Shown here: positions 17,960-28,918 of the stretch, piece after piece
Layout of the letters: the number at the start of each line of letters is the position of its first letter
How positions within the stretch are numbered: the stretch's first letter is position 1
Origin: Domibacillus mangrovi
Lineage (GTDB): Bacteria > Bacillota > Bacilli > Bacillales > Domibacillaceae
Assembly: GCF_001906925.1 (NCBI RefSeq)
Contig: NZ_MRWQ01000005.1
Span: 124,001-188,000, forward strand
Direction: 5' to 3'
DNA length: 64,000 bases
Translations under genes and position numbers: made by a program
The notes under the pieces: generated by a model
Databases searched by the model: none
What the model saw: the letters and a program-made list of their open reading frames with translations, nothing else
What the model was told of the DNA's origin: nothing

Positions 17960-18693
17960 CTAATCACCTCAATCGGTTTTCGTTTCTATTTAGTCATACG
18001 AGAATACTGACTTGTGTAGGATTTGTATCGTAAAAGACGACTCAAGCCCTTCCCTCGGAATTGTTTTTCCCTCTAACCTATTCAATCTATTCGGTTGTCA
18101 TCGGCAATTCCTACAAACGGTACTACGGCTTTACTGCCACTCCGATAAATCTTCATTATACTTTAGTAGCTTTCTGAAGAAAGACTTTCAAGCGATGTGT
18201 AATCATCTCAAGTCTTCGGAGCTTCCCACGTTCCATTAACTCTATCTATCGCATAATTCCCTTAGGTTTCCTCTAAACTCCGTCTAGCTTAATGGCTCCT
18301 GTAAAGCCATATGGATTTTCATAACCTAACGTTTACTCATCCACACTAGAAAGTCCATTTTGGACCCCTATGCATTTCTACATAGTGACATTCACGAAGA
18401 GTCAGTCGAGGATTCGTCCAGATAGCTCTATCCATTCTAACCATAGGAATTTTATAGACACCCGACCTATCATTTACAACCTGTAAGGTCTTTCCTCACC
18501 ATTAGGTGCTAGGGTAAACTTCAGCCGACTTTAGCGGGCTTCAAACGACTTCTGCTATTTACATTGCTTCCATCGCTTGCCGCAGATTCAGTGAGTGTGC
18601 TTCAGGGCGTTACTCCATCATTCCACACTTCAAGTTAACAGTTCTACTAGCCGAAGCTAGTGGCTAATCTTTTCAATTAGCAACGTGGCGCAC
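17960..18693 (-). ncRNA. Group II intron 5' ribozyme region (domains I-IV)
   Basis: 734 nt without a credible gene, from the 5' splice site to the maturase start. It should fold into domains I to III and the start of IV. The run CTAATTGAAAAGATTAG near the 5' end and CACTAGCTTCGGCTAGT beside it are clear hairpins. A segment GTCGGGT (rc of 18460-18466) is complementary to seven bases of the 5' exon and is a candidate exon-binding site. Confidence 0.8.
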
Positions 18694-21604
18694 TCAAATC
18701 AATGTCGGGTACTTTGTCTCCTTTAAAGCCGAGAAACGTTTCAAATGGAATATCATGCCCGTCCTTTTTATAAGGTATATGGCAATTTGGACAATCTTTA
18801 TCTTCCAGATCAAAACCCGAACCGACAGAACCATCATCGAAAAACTCGGATTTTTTACATTGCGGACAAACGTAATGCGGCGGCAGCGGATTAACTTCGG
18901 TAATTTCTGTCATCGTGGCAACAAATGATGAGCCTACAGAACCACGGGAGCCTACGAGATAACCATCATCAAGTGATTTTTTTACAAGTTTATGTGAAAT
19001 AAGATATATAACAGCAAACCCATGTCCAATAATACTTTTCAATTCTTTTTCAATACGCGCTTCTACAATTTCAGGCAGATCCTCGCCATAAATACTTCTC
19101 GCCTTCCCGTAACTCATTTCACGCATTTCTTCGTCTGCGCCTTCAATTTTTGGCGTAAACAAATCATCTTGAATCGGCTTGACCTCTTCAATTAAATCGG
19201 CAATTTTATTCGTATTATCAACGACAATTTCATGCGCTTTATCCGCACCGAGAAACGAGAATGCCTCTAACATCTCATCTGTCGTACGGAAATGAACGTC
19301 CGGCAATGTTTGGCGGTTAAGTGGATTCGCCCCGCCCATCGATGAAATTAAAATATGCCGATATACTTTATCTTCTTCATTTAAATAATGCACATTTCCT
19401 GTTGCAACAACTAATTTCTTCTGTTCATCTCCAAGCTGAATCATGTTTCCGATAATATCTTCAAGTCCTGCTTCGTTTTTTACAAGCTCCATTTCCACAA
19501 GCGGTGCATAAACAGCTTTTGGCTGCACCTCGAGGTAATCGTAAAATTCAGCTGCCTGACGCGCTGTATCCATCCCCTTTTGCATCATCGCTTCAAACAC
19601 TTCACCCTTGTTACAACCTGAACCAACTAATAAACCATTCCGATGTTTTTGTAATACAGAACGCGGGATGCGCGGTACACGATAAAAATAATCAATGTGC
19701 GACTTAGAAACAAGCTTAAATAAGTTTTTTAATCCGTCCGCATTTTGCACTAAAATTGTGCAGTGGTAAGGACGTGCCCGTTTATATGCCCCGCCTTCCC
19801 CCATGTAATTATTAAATTCATTGTGACGTTTTATTCCTTTTGCGTCCGCATCTTTCAGTAGCTTTAATAAAATATAGCCTGTCGCTTCTGCATCATATAT
19901 GGCCCGGTGATGCTGTGTTAATTCAACATCAAATTTTTTCGCCAATGTATTAAGTCGGTGATTTTTCATATCAGGATAAATAAGACGAGCGAGTTCGAGC
20001 GTATCAATAACCGGATTTCCTGTTCTGCCAATATTGTATTTTTCATAACCCGTTTGAATAAAGCCCATATCAAATGAAGCGTTATGCGCGACTAAAATCG
20101 AATCACCGCACCACTCTTTAAAATCACGTAATGCCTCGTCTACATCCGGTGCATCCCTCACCATTTCATCCGTAATGCCTGTTAGCTCAATCGTTGTCGC
20201 AGAAAGCGGATGATGTGGGTTCGCGAACCGCTCAAACCGATCAATAATGTCACCGTCTTTTATTTTAACAGCGGCCAACTCAATGATCGTATCGTATACA
20301 GCTGACAATCCCGTTGTTTCAACGTCAAAAACAACAAATGTATCGGTGGCAAGTTCTCGATCTGCATCTTCATACGCAATAGGTACACCATCATCAACGA
20401 GATTCGCTTCCATGCCATATAAAATTTTTACGCCATTTTTTTTCCCCGCGCTGTACGCTTCTGGAAACGACTGAACAACAGCATGATCCGTAATCGCAAT
20501 CGCGGAATGTCCCCATTTTTTTGCTTGACTAACGAGCGCGCTGACCGATGTAACAGCATCCATCTGACTCATGGGCGAATGAAGATGAAGTTCTACCCGC
20601 TTCTTTTCTGCCGTATCTTCACGTGACGGTGAGCGAATTTCATTAATATCATTGGCAATCATGACAAGGTCGCGCACGAACGTATCATTTTGAACCGATC
20701 CTCTGACACGTACCCACATTCCTTTTTTGACACGATTAAAGATCGCTGCATCCTCTTTATCACGGGAAAACATTTTGATCATTAATGAATCCGTGTAATC
20801 TGTAATTTTAAACGTAAGCAGCGTACGGCCGCTACGCAATTCTTTCGTTTCTGCATCAAAAATATACCCTTCCGTCGCAATACGGCGTTCTTCATCGATA
20901 ATTTCTTCAAGCCGTTTAAATTCACTATCCGGTTTAATGATATATCCAATCGTAACAGGACCGGAATCTTCTGCATCACCGGACTCCTGCTCTTTCATGC
21001 GATTTTGCATCTCAATAACAGCTTGTCTTGCCCGTTCCGTATCTTCTTTACGCTTTTCTTCGAGAAACTTTTCATATTCTTCATTTTGCTTGTTTTCTGT
21101 TATTTGCACGTCAAATGTAAGCGGTGGAAAGCCAAGACTTTCATATATGTCACAAAGGCGGCGCCCATATTTATTTTTCAGTGCCATCCCTTCCATTTCA
21201 TTTTGCGTGCGAATAATTAATTTCGTTCCAGATACATCTGGCTGCTGCTCGTTTAACGCAGCGAGAATCGGCGGCGCAATACCATCCAACTGGCGAACAC
21301 AATACGACCAGTAGTCCAATATATGCCCCGGCGTACAGGAACGGTTATTGATCTCAATCACAAACGTGACCGAAGCAATAGACGAAAATGTAGTTGAAAG
21401 CGCATCGGCAAAACGCATAAGAACACTACACGGAATAAGTTCCGGTGCCAAAAAAACGAAATGCCATTTTTTCTCTTGTTTATGTACCGTCAACTTTTTA
21501 ATTTCAGTATCATCAAAATGACGCACAACTTCATCTTCCGTTAAGCGAAGTTGTTCAAGCAAAATTAAAAAGCGGCTCCGACCGTCCGATGATGATCCAT
21601 TCAT
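18694..21604 (-). CDS. polC: DNA polymerase III PolC, 5' exon
   Basis: PolC is the replicative leading-strand polymerase of low-GC Gram-positives. This exon encodes residues 1-970 and one base of codon 971. Domains: N-terminal domain; OB fold (about 240-320); PHP domain starting [16 protein letters not shown] (336); DEDD proofreading exonuclease with [10 protein letters not shown] (Asp427, Glu429) and HNASFDMGF; zinc-binding CPQC...CPNC; then the palm up to PDIDL, with catalytic Asp967 and Asp969. Without splicing, reading continues SAPRC and stops at 18677. The ATG at 21604 follows GGAGG. polC lies downstream of proS. Confidence 0.96.
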
Positions 21605-21624
21605 GGTCCTTCCTCCTTACGTAT

Positions 21625-21658
21625 AAGAGGATGACCGGCATTTGCCGCTCATCCTCTT
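21625..21658 (-). other. Hairpin between proS and polC
   Basis: An almost perfect 16-bp hairpin (AAGAGGATGA..CGGCA with TGCCG..TCATCCTCTT) starts three bases after the proS stop. On the minus strand it is followed by ATACG, not a T-run, so termination of proS should be weak. A T-run lies on the opposite strand, which would suit transcripts coming from the left. It may serve as a processing or stability element ahead of polC. Confidence 0.6.
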
Positions 21659-21660
21659 TT

Positions 21661-23370
21661 TTAAATCGTTCCTTGCAAGTCACGAATAACGTTGACTACA
21701 TTTTCAACAGATGATTCAATAACGTCACCCGTTTTACGTACTTTAATTTCCACTATACCTTCTACCGCTTTTTTACCGACTGTGACACGTATGGGCAAGC
21801 CAATTAAGTCGCTGTCTGTGAATTTAACGCCTGCACGCTCGGTACGATCATCCATTAATACGCTGAAGTCTGACTGCCGTAGCCTTTCATAAAGTATGTT
21901 TGCTGCATTCACCTGAGCTTCATCTTTCACGTTAATCGGAATTAAATGTACATCAAATGGGGTAAGGTTAGCTGGCCAGACGAATCCGTTCTCATCGTTG
22001 AACTGCTCCGCAATCGCCGCTACAATACGCGAGACGCCAATGCCATAACAGCCCATAATCATCGGCTGTGTACGGCCATTTTCATCCAAGTATACAGCAT
22101 TCATCGCTTCACTGTAACGTGTACCAAGTTTGAATATATGGCCGACTTCAATGCCCTTCGCAAATTGAATGGTTCCTTTTCCATCAGGTGATGGGTCGCC
22201 TTCCAAAATGAAACGAAGATCCGCAAATTCAGATACATGAAAATCACGTTCAATATTTGCATTCACGTAATGCCATCCGTCTTCATTTGCACCGCAGACA
22301 ATGTTTGTAAGCGACTGAACAGCCTGATCAGCAATGATTTTGACATCTGCCGGCACACCTACTGGACCGAGTGAACCGAACGTTGCATCATCAAAAAGAT
22401 GAGCCGCTTCCTGTTCCGTTGCCATTTCGACCGTTCCAGCGTTTAAGAAGTTTTTCAATTTAATATCATTAATTTCATGATCGCCACGTGCGAGTACGAT
22501 GACTATTTCTTCGTCTACTTTAAAGACGAGTGTTTTCACACACTGTTCAGCCGGTACATTTAAAAAGGCCGCCAAAGATTCAATCGTCTTAGAATCCGGC
22601 GTTTCTACTTTTTCAAGTACTTTTTGCTCATCATTATTCTTCTTGTAAACCGTCACAACCGGTGCCATTTCAATATTTGCTGCATAGCTCGATGTATCAG
22701 AATACGCAATTGTGTCTTCACCGATCTCAGACAATACCATAAATTCGTGGGTATCTTTTCCACCCATAGCTCCTGAATCCGCAATAACAGCACGAAAATT
22801 CAACCCGCAGCGACGGAATATATTCGAATATGCTTCAAATAAACGATCATAGACTTCGTCCAGACTCTCCTGAGAAGAATGAAATGAATAGGCATCTTTC
22901 ATAATGAATTCACGGCCGCGAAGCAAGCCAAAACGTGGCCGTTTTTCATCACGAAACTTTGTTTGGATTTGATAAAGTGTGAGCGGCAGGCGTTTATATG
23001 ATTTCACTTCATCACGAACGAGAGTCGTAATGACTTCTTCATGTGTAGCGCCAAGTGCGAATTCACGTGAATGACGGTCTTTCAAACGCATCAATTCCGG
23101 TCCGTACGTTTGCCAACGGCCTGATTCCTGCCAGAGCTCTGCCTGCTGCAAGGCAGGCATTAATAATTCTACTGCTCCCGCATCGTCCATTTCTTCACGG
23201 ACGATGTCTTCTACTTTGTGAAGCATTTTTTTACCGAGTGGCAGGTAGCTGTACACTCCGCTCGCATTTTGCCGGATAAAGCCGGCGCGGAGAAGGAGTT
23301 GATGACTTTTTACTTCGGCATCAGCCGGTACTTCTCTCATTGTTGGAATTAACGTTTTACTTTGCTTCAT
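21661..23370 (-). CDS. proS: Prolyl-tRNA synthetase (bacterial type)
   Basis: ProRS charges tRNA-Pro. The 569 residues show class II motifs: motif 2 [21 protein letters not shown] and motif 3 [17 protein letters not shown]. Between them lies the YbaK-like editing insertion (about 220-390) that clears mischarged Ala-tRNA-Pro. An anticodon-binding domain ends the protein. It begins [20 protein letters not shown] as in Bacillus. It is 40 nt after rseP. Confidence 0.97.
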   Translation of the reverse strand: MKQSKTLIPTMREVPADAEVKSHQLLLRAGFIRQNASGVYSYLPLGKKMLHKVEDIVREEMDDAGAVELLMPALQQAELWQESGRWQTYGPELMRLKDRHSREFALGATHEEVITTLVRDEVKSYKRLPLTLYQIQTKFRDEKRPRFGLLRGREFIMKDAYSFHSSQESLDEVYDRLFEAYSNIFRRCGLNFRAVIADSGAMGGKDTHEFMVLSEIGEDTIAYSDTSSYAANIEMAPVVTVYKKNNDEQKVLEKVETPDSKTIESLAAFLNVPAEQCVKTLVFKVDEEIVIVLARGDHEINDIKLKNFLNAGTVEMATEQEAAHLFDDATFGSLGPVGVPADVKIIADQAVQSLTNIVCGANEDGWHYVNANIERDFHVSEFADLRFILEGDPSPDGKGTIQFAKGIEVGHIFKLGTRYSEAMNAVYLDENGRTQPMIMGCYGIGVSRIVAAIAEQFNDENGFVWPANLTPFDVHLIPINVKDEAQVNAANILYERLRQSDFSVLMDDRTERAGVKFTDSDLIGLPIRVTVGKKAVEGIVEIKVRKTGDVIESSVENVVNVIRDLQGTI

Positions 23371-23410
23371 TCAATCGCACCTCGACTAGAAAAATTATTA
23401 GTTCTGTTTA

Positions 23411-24667
23411 TTATAAAAAGAATCGCTGTATATCGTTCCATGTGACAACAATCATTAATAGCATTAAAAGCGCGAAACCAACAAAATGGATCATTCCCTC
23501 CATTTGACGGTCAACCGGCTTACCACGCACTGCTTCATAAAAGAAAAACAACAGTCTGCCTCCATCAAGAGCAGGCAGTGGAAGTAAATTCATAATACCT
23601 AGATTAATGCTTAAAACGCCCGCCCATTTTGCGAGATTCAAAATTCCTGATTGAGCAACGGTATCCGTAGACACGTATATGCCAACAGGTCCCGATAACA
23701 TGTCAATCGTAAATTGACCTGTTACGATTGTACCTAGCAATTGAATAATCTGAATGGTCCAGGCATAAACATCTTTGGCTCCATAAACAAATGCTCCAAA
23801 AAACGACTTCTCAAACGGGGTGTATACACCAATCATCCCATACGTTTTGCCTTCTGCTTCTTGAGCTGATGGTGTAACAGGAATCGTCAGCTGTTCCTCA
23901 CCTCGTTCAATATTAAATGCGAGCTCTTCTCCCGGACTTTTTTGAATAACAGTGACGATATCTTCCCATGACGACATTATTTCATTGTCAATCGATATAA
24001 TACGGTCACCTTCTTGCAATCCTGCTTCCACTGCCGCGCCCCCCTCAATGACTTCCCCAAGCTGGGGCTCATTTGTCGGGATCCCTTGAATCATCGCTAG
24101 AACAACAAATATGATAAACGCAAGGATAAAATTAAACAATGGCCCTGCAAAAATAGCCATTGCGCGCTTAGGCAATGTTTTGGAATTAAACTGACGATCA
24201 TACGGCGCAATTTGGGTGCTTAAATGATCTTCTGTCATTAACGCTTCACGGTGAACACGGAATGTTTTTAATTCATCCTCGCCCTCTTCATAGCCAGTGA
24301 TGATCAGTTCGTGTTCAAGGTCCGCTTTTTCAATTTCGATCACACGCGCCTCTTTAAAGCGATCACGACCATTAACAATTAAATGAATGGCTTCATCTTG
24401 TTCATTAAATATAACGCCAATACGCTGTCCGGCTCTTAATTCGGTCATTTCCGGGTCTTCACCGGCCATTCGGACATATCCGCCGAGCGGCAGCAACCGG
24501 ATCGTATAAACCGTTTCTCCCTTTTTATGAGCAAAAATTTTCGGTCCAAATCCAATCGCAAACTCACGGCATAATATGCCTGCTCGTTTAGCGAATATAA
24601 AATGGCCGAGCTCATGGAAGAAAACAAGTGATCCAAAGATAACGATAAACGCGATTACGGTATTCAA
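23411..24667 (-). CDS. rseP: Intramembrane zinc metalloprotease RseP
   Basis: Site-2 protease (YluC/RasP in B. subtilis), which cleaves membrane anti-sigma factors and other single-pass proteins within the membrane. The 418 residues have the zinc motif HELGH (18-22) in the first membrane helix. A PDZ domain follows (about 205-275, with GDRIISIDNEIMSSWEDIV), and the third zinc ligand is in NLLPLPALDGGRLLFF. At least four hydrophobic segments are evident. It lies between dxr and proS. Confidence 0.96.
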   Translation of the reverse strand: MNTVIAFIVIFGSLVFFHELGHFIFAKRAGILCREFAIGFGPKIFAHKKGETVYTIRLLPLGGYVRMAGEDPEMTELRAGQRIGVIFNEQDEAIHLIVNGRDRFKEARVIEIEKADLEHELIITGYEEGEDELKTFRVHREALMTEDHLSTQIAPYDRQFNSKTLPKRAMAIFAGPLFNFILAFIIFVVLAMIQGIPTNEPQLGEVIEGGAAVEAGLQEGDRIISIDNEIMSSWEDIVTVIQKSPGEELAFNIERGEEQLTIPVTPSAQEAEGKTYGMIGVYTPFEKSFFGAFVYGAKDVYAWTIQIIQLLGTIVTGQFTIDMLSGPVGIYVSTDTVAQSGILNLAKWAGVLSINLGIMNLLPLPALDGGRLLFFFYEAVRGKPVDRQMEGMIHFVGFALLMLLMIVVTWNDIQRFFL

Positions 24668-24685
24668 ACGGTTCTAACCACCTTT

Positions 24686-25831
24686 TTATGATAAGAATGA
24701 GCGTACAAACGCTCTCCCTTCTGCATCGGTTTCGATAATCGCACCCAGCTCTGGTGACTCAATTGGGCTGTGCTGTTCCATTGCCCGTTCTACTACTTCT
24801 TCAATTTGCAAAAATGTAAGTTTGCTATCAAGAAAGGCCGCTACGGCTTCTTCATTCGCCGCATTCATCATTGCCGGCATCGTGCCTCCTATTTTTCCTG
24901 CTTCGTATGCAAGATGAAGCATCCTGTACCGGTTATAATCCGCTTTTTCAAAATGAAGTTTGCTAATGGAAGCAAGATCAAGCGGTGCTGTATCCGGCAG
25001 CGGAAAGCGATCCGGCCATGTCAATGCGTATTGAATCGGTACACGCATATCTGGTGAACCGAGCTGCGCCATAACAGAACGGTCGTGAAACTCAACCATC
25101 GAATGAATAATGCTTTCTCGATGTAAAATAACATCTATTTGATCATATGGCAAGTTAAAAAGCCAGTGCGCTTCAATCACTTCAAGTCCTTTGTTCATCA
25201 TCGTCGCAGAATCAACGGTAATTTTAGCACCCATTGACCAGTTTGGATGATTCAATGTTTCCTCAACTGTCACGTTTACAAGTTCTTCTCTTTTTTTATC
25301 ACGAAAACTTCCACCTGATGCTGTTAAAATGAGACGACTTACGTTTTTTTCATGTTCTCCCTGCATACATTGAAAAATCGCTGAATGCTCACTATCGACC
25401 GGCAATAGCTTAACACCCGCTTTTTTTGCAGCTTCCGTCACAATATGCCCGGCTGTCACAAGCGTTTCTTTATTCGCAATTGCAATTGTTTTCCCTGACT
25501 CAATCGCCTTTAACGTCGGCTGTAAGCCCACACTGCCGAGAACGGCATTTACAAGCGTATCTGCTTTTTCATCGACCGCTGCCGCTTCAAGCCCCTCTTC
25601 TCCATGCAAAACACTAATATGAGGATACTCTATCTTCAACCGGTTTGCTTCATCTTTCTCGAGAACAGATACGAGATCAGGCTTAAATTCATTGATAATC
25701 TGCCGTACTACATCTATGTTTTTTCCAGCGGAAAAAGAAGATAATCTGAACCTTTCCGGGTGTTTTCTAATAATATCAAGCGTTTGTAAACCTATCGAGC
25801 CTGTAGCTCCTAGCAGACTTATCGTTTTCAA
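24686..25831 (-). CDS. dxr: 1-deoxy-D-xylulose 5-phosphate reductoisomerase
   Basis: Dxr converts DXP to MEP, the committed step of the non-mevalonate isoprenoid pathway. The 381-residue protein has the NADPH loop [16 protein letters not shown] at the N-terminus. It also has [27 protein letters not shown] (metal/substrate site) and [10 protein letters not shown]. It is clustered with uppS and cdsA, which use isoprenoid and lipid precursors. Confidence 0.97.
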   Translation of the reverse strand: MKTISLLGATGSIGLQTLDIIRKHPERFRLSSFSAGKNIDVVRQIINEFKPDLVSVLEKDEANRLKIEYPHISVLHGEEGLEAAAVDEKADTLVNAVLGSVGLQPTLKAIESGKTIAIANKETLVTAGHIVTEAAKKAGVKLLPVDSEHSAIFQCMQGEHEKNVSRLILTASGGSFRDKKREELVNVTVEETLNHPNWSMGAKITVDSATMMNKGLEVIEAHWLFNLPYDQIDVILHRESIIHSMVEFHDRSVMAQLGSPDMRVPIQYALTWPDRFPLPDTAPLDLASISKLHFEKADYNRYRMLHLAYEAGKIGGTMPAMMNAANEEAVAAFLDSKLTFLQIEEVVERAMEQHSPIESPELGAIIETDAEGRAFVRSFLS

Positions 25832-25844
25832 AAAATCATCCCCC

Positions 25845-26633
25845 TTACAGCAATTGAAGTATATGTAAAAGCGGAAATACGAACAGCCAGCTGTCTGTCC
25901 GATCTAATATTCCTCCATGGCCCGGAAGTAATGTACCCGAATCTTTCACACCATAATGGCGTTTCATAGCCGATTCAGCAAGGTCACCAATTTGTCCTGC
26001 AACCGATAATAATGCCGTTGCCATCAGTACCCATAATGGATTTGCCTCAAATTCGACAAAAAATAAAAGAATAATGGCCACCAAAACAGCGGAGCCAATC
26101 CCGCCATAAAAACCTGCTACTGTTTTATTCGGGCTAATTTCGGGCCATAACTTCCGTTTGCCGATCGAACGTCCAACAAAATAAGCACCGGTATCTGTTG
26201 CCCATGTAATGAGTAATGCGAAAAAGACGAATAGAACACCCGCTTCTCTCGTTTCAATCACATATGAAAATCCGAAGCCTATATAAAGTGGAGTCAGAAC
26301 GCAAAAAGCCGCCTCATCAAATGTAAATCGATTTTTCGTTACGACTGTATACACTAAGAAAAGTAATACAAAAACAAGTAATAATTCCAACTTCCCGTAT
26401 CCCGCATTCTGCCATTTATCCGCAACAGCCCCTGGCATGATTAACATGAATGAAAGCATGACAGATAAAAGCGCGGGCAGCGAAATAGCCGGAACGCCTT
26501 TCATTCTTAACGCTTCGACTACCGCAGTGGCACTCATCATATAAACAAGTATGACAAACGGCCACCCGCCATACGTAACAATTGGTAAAAATAGAGCCGC
26601 TGCAATGACGCCCGTTACAATTCGTTGTTTCAT
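25845..26633 (-). CDS. cdsA: Phosphatidate cytidylyltransferase
   Basis: CdsA makes CDP-diacylglycerol from CTP and phosphatidate for phospholipid synthesis. The 262-residue membrane protein has about seven or eight hydrophobic helices. The family signature near the C-terminus is [20 protein letters not shown], preceded by [11 protein letters not shown]. It lies between uppS and dxr, spaced 25 and 13 nt. Confidence 0.96.
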   Translation of the reverse strand: MKQRIVTGVIAAALFLPIVTYGGWPFVILVYMMSATAVVEALRMKGVPAISLPALLSVMLSFMLIMPGAVADKWQNAGYGKLELLLVFVLLFLVYTVVTKNRFTFDEAAFCVLTPLYIGFGFSYVIETREAGVLFVFFALLITWATDTGAYFVGRSIGKRKLWPEISPNKTVAGFYGGIGSAVLVAIILLFFVEFEANPLWVLMATALLSVAGQIGDLAESAMKRHYGVKDSGTLLPGHGGILDRTDSWLFVFPLLHILQLL

Positions 26634-26658
26634 AATTCTTTATCCTCCAGCTTGTTCT

Positions 26659-27420
26659 TCACGACAACCCTCCGAAGCGCCGTGACCTTTTTTGAAAAAC
26701 AGCCACTGCTTCAAGAAGATCTTCTTCTGAAAAATCAGGCCATAATACGTCTGTAAAGAAAAATTCAGTGTAAGCAAGTTGCCACAGCATAAAATTGCTC
26801 AGACGATGTTCACCGCTTGTACGAATGAGTAAATCAGGCTCCGGTAAATGACTGGTCATTAAGTATTGAGAAATCGTTTCATCTGTCACATCACTTTTTT
26901 CAAGCACACCCGATTGTATATCATTCATTATCGCCTGTACAGCGTTGACGATCTCTGAGCGGCTGCCATAATTTAAAGCAAAATTTAAAATAAGCCCATC
27001 ATTGCCAGCCGTTCTATCCATTGCATTTTGAACAGCCCGTTTCGTATGAACAGGCAACTTCTCTATATCGCCAATCATTTCAACACGAACATTTTCTTCT
27101 ATTAATTCCGGCAAAAAAGTAGATAGAAATTCTTCCGGCAATTTCATTAAGAAATCAACTTCCACTTTGGGACGTTTCCAATTCTCTGTCGAAAATGCAT
27201 AGAGCGTCAACACCTTTACCCCCATCCGATTGGCACTGCGGGTAATTTTCCGTACGGTTTTCATGCCTTCATTATGTCCAGCAATACGCGGTAAAGCCCT
27301 TTTTTTTGCCCACCGGCCATTTCCATCCATAATGATGGCAATATGTTCAGGCACATTTTCTTCTGAATTGGCTGTTTGACCTGTTTGTTTTGATTGCCAA
27401 AACCACGGTTTATGTCCCAT
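26659..27420 (-). CDS. uppS: Undecaprenyl diphosphate synthase (isoprenyl transferase)
   Basis: UppS adds isopentenyl units in cis to farnesyl diphosphate to make the lipid carrier for cell-wall synthesis. The 253 residues contain IAIIMDGNGRWAKKRALPRI with the catalytic Asp. Others are FSTENWKRP, NYGSRSEI and PDLLIRTSGEHRLSNFMLWQ. I chose the ATG at 27420 seven bases after GGAGG; a longer reading to 27519 adds unrelated residues and crosses the promoter. Confidence 0.96.
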   Translation of the reverse strand: MGHKPWFWQSKQTGQTANSEENVPEHIAIIMDGNGRWAKKRALPRIAGHNEGMKTVRKITRSANRMGVKVLTLYAFSTENWKRPKVEVDFLMKLPEEFLSTFLPELIEENVRVEMIGDIEKLPVHTKRAVQNAMDRTAGNDGLILNFALNYGSRSEIVNAVQAIMNDIQSGVLEKSDVTDETISQYLMTSHLPEPDLLIRTSGEHRLSNFMLWQLAYTEFFFTDVLWPDFSEEDLLEAVAVFQKRSRRFGGLS

Positions 27421-27452
27421 AAAAGATCCTCCACATCGCTTCTTTCCTATAC

Positions 27453-27458
27453 ATTTTA
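27453..27458 (-). promoter_or_regulatory. Extended -10 promoter candidate for uppS
   Basis: TAAAAT preceded by TGG (extended -10) lies between the frr terminator and the uppS start. The -35 is weak (TTTACT-like at long spacing). It would allow uppS-cdsA-dxr-rseP-proS-polC transcription independent of frr. Confidence 0.5.
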
Positions 27459-27499
27459 CCATATAAGTCGATTTCATAGTAAATAGAGCGATAAATTCC

Positions 27500-27532
27500 A
27501 AAAAAGAACCCTCTTGCATAAGAAGAGGGTTT
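27500..27532 (-). terminator. Terminator after frr
   Basis: A 9-bp stem AACCCTCTT / AAGAGGGTT with a short loop is followed by CTTTTTT on the minus strand, 13 nt after the frr stop. Confidence 0.9.
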
Positions 27533-27545
27533 GCTAATTAACATA

Positions 27546-28103
27546 TTACACTTCCATAATCTCTAGTTCTTTATCTTTAGCAATTTCATCGACTTTGCGA
27601 ATATAATCATCCGTCTGTTTTTGAACGTCTTCTGCATAACCGCGAAGATCGTCTTCTGTTATATCACCGTTTTTTTCACTTTTCTTCAAGTCATCGTTTG
27701 CATCACGGCGTATATTACGTATCCCCACTTTCGCTTCTTCTGCTTCTTTCTTTACGAGCTTCGCCAGTTCTTTCCGACGCTCTTCTGTCAAAGCCGGGAA
27801 GTTTAAACGAATGACCGCTCCATCATTCGACGGATTTAAGCCAAGATCAGATTTCAAAAGTGCCTTTTCAATATCACCTAATGATGTTTTATCATACGGT
27901 TGAATCACTAATAGACGCGCTTCTGGAATGTTAATAGAAGCGAGCTGATTAACGGGTGTCGGTGCTCCATAATAATCAATTGTGATACGGTCTAACACAT
28001 TCGCACTTGCACGTCCCGCACGGATTGATGCAAGTTCACGTGTAAATGCTTGAATTGCTTTATCCATTCTCTCTTTTGTCTGGTTAATAATTTGTTGTGC
28101 CAA
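27546..28103 (-). CDS. frr: Ribosome recycling factor
   Basis: RRF splits post-termination ribosomes with EF-G. The 185-residue protein has the expected three-helix coiled domain and the small beta domain. It contains [40 protein letters not shown] and [13 protein letters not shown]. It begins two bases after pyrH and ends before a terminator, so rpsB-tsf-pyrH-frr forms the block. Confidence 0.97.
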   Translation of the reverse strand: MAQQIINQTKERMDKAIQAFTRELASIRAGRASANVLDRITIDYYGAPTPVNQLASINIPEARLLVIQPYDKTSLGDIEKALLKSDLGLNPSNDGAVIRLNFPALTEERRKELAKLVKKEAEEAKVGIRNIRRDANDDLKKSEKNGDITEDDLRGYAEDVQKQTDDYIRKVDEIAKDKELEIMEV

Positions 28104-28105
28104 GA

Positions 28106-28828
28106 TTATTTCCCCCTTACGATTGTTCCGATATTTTCACCCATAATCACGCGTTTAATATTCCCTTTTTCTATAACCGAGAAAACAATAAGTGGAATAT
28201 CATTATCCATACATAATGAAGAAGCTGTTGAATCCATGACCGCCAGTCCTTCTTTAATGACATCAAGATAGGACAATTCCACATATTTCACTGCATCTTT
28301 GTCCAATTTTGGATCTGCACTATATACGCCGTCTACATTATTTTTCGCCATCAAAATAACTTCTGCTTCAATTTCAGCAGCGCGTAACGCAGCTGTTGTA
28401 TCTGTTGAAAAGTATGGATTTCCTGTGCCTGCAGCAAAAATAACGACACGTCCTTTTTCGAGATGGCGAATCGCCCGTCTACGAATATATGGCTCCGCTA
28501 TTTGACGCATTTCGATGGATGTTTGCACACGTGTTTCAATGCCTTGCTGTTCAAGACTATCCTGCAATGCCATCGAGTTCATGACTGTTGCCAGCATCCC
28601 CATGTAATCGGCTGTGGCACGATCCATGCCCATTTCACTACCGATCTTCCCTCTCCATATGTTTCCGCCACCAACGACGACTGCCACTTCTACGCCCAGT
28701 TCACTTACTTCCTTTACTTGTTCAGCAACTGATTGAATGACTGCAGGGTTAATACCAAAACCTGCTTCTCCTGCTAATGCTTCACCACTTAATTTTAATA
28801 CAACGCGTTTATATTTAGGCTGGCTCAT
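28106..28828 (-). CDS. pyrH: UMP kinase
   Basis: PyrH phosphorylates UMP to UDP. The 240-residue protein carries [42 protein letters not shown] and [18 protein letters not shown] chose the ATG at 28828, five bases after GGAGG. The ATG at 28840 overlaps that Shine-Dalgarno. It lies between tsf and frr. Confidence 0.97.
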   Translation of the reverse strand: MSQPKYKRVVLKLSGEALAGEAGFGINPAVIQSVAEQVKEVSELGVEVAVVVGGGNIWRGKIGSEMGMDRATADYMGMLATVMNSMALQDSLEQQGIETRVQTSIEMRQIAEPYIRRRAIRHLEKGRVVIFAAGTGNPYFSTDTTAALRAAEIEAEVILMAKNNVDGVYSADPKLDKDAVKYVELSYLDVIKEGLAVMDSTASSLCMDNDIPLIVFSVIEKGNIKRVIMGENIGTIVRGK

Positions 28829-28852
28829 GTAGACCTCCATCTGTAATGTACA

Positions 28853-28909
28853 TGAAATCCCTCACCAGATCGGCAAGGGATTTCACTTATTCCATTCCGT
28901 CCGACGGAA
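28853..28909 (-). other. Two hairpins in the tsf-pyrH gap
   Basis: A 10-bp hairpin (TGAAATCCCT with AGGGATTTCA, 28853-28885) and a small palindrome (TTCCGTCGGACGGAA, 28895-28909) fill the 90-nt gap. Neither has a downstream T-run on the minus strand, so they are more likely processing or stability elements than terminators. Confidence 0.5.
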
Positions 28910-28918
28910 AAAGAATCG

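Larger units (their letters stand above)
16024..18693 (-). mobile_element. Group II intron (retroelement) inserted in polC
   Basis: A 2670-nt element in the same orientation as polC. The 5' end reads GTGCGCC (first base at 18693), matching the GUGYG rule. The 3' end reads CTATTGTCAT (last base at 16024), an AY end. A domain V hairpin lies at 16073-16109 and a domain VI arm with a candidate branch A follows. A 734-nt 5' ribozyme region precedes a maturase/reverse transcriptase ORF and an HNH endonuclease ORF. Removing exactly these bases joins GATTTGA to ATTTTTCTGG and restores PolC in frame. That exact restoration fixes both boundaries. Group II introns splice from RNA and move by reverse transcription into specific sites; one in recA of Geobacillus kaustophilus is a known housekeeping-gene precedent. 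Confidence 0.96.

Noticed and set aside
16024-18693. Intein or split intein in PolC
   Set aside because: The flanking frames stop within a few codons of the exon ends, no intein splicing motifs are present, and the insert has group II RNA ends, domain V and a reverse transcriptase.
14618-21604. polC as a pseudogene or as two separate polymerase genes
   Set aside because: Both parts are fully conserved, and removing a bounded group II intron restores one uninterrupted frame of normal length.
21625-21661. Strong terminator for proS
   Set aside because: The hairpin is good but the T-run lies on the opposite strand, so it is recorded only as a hairpin.
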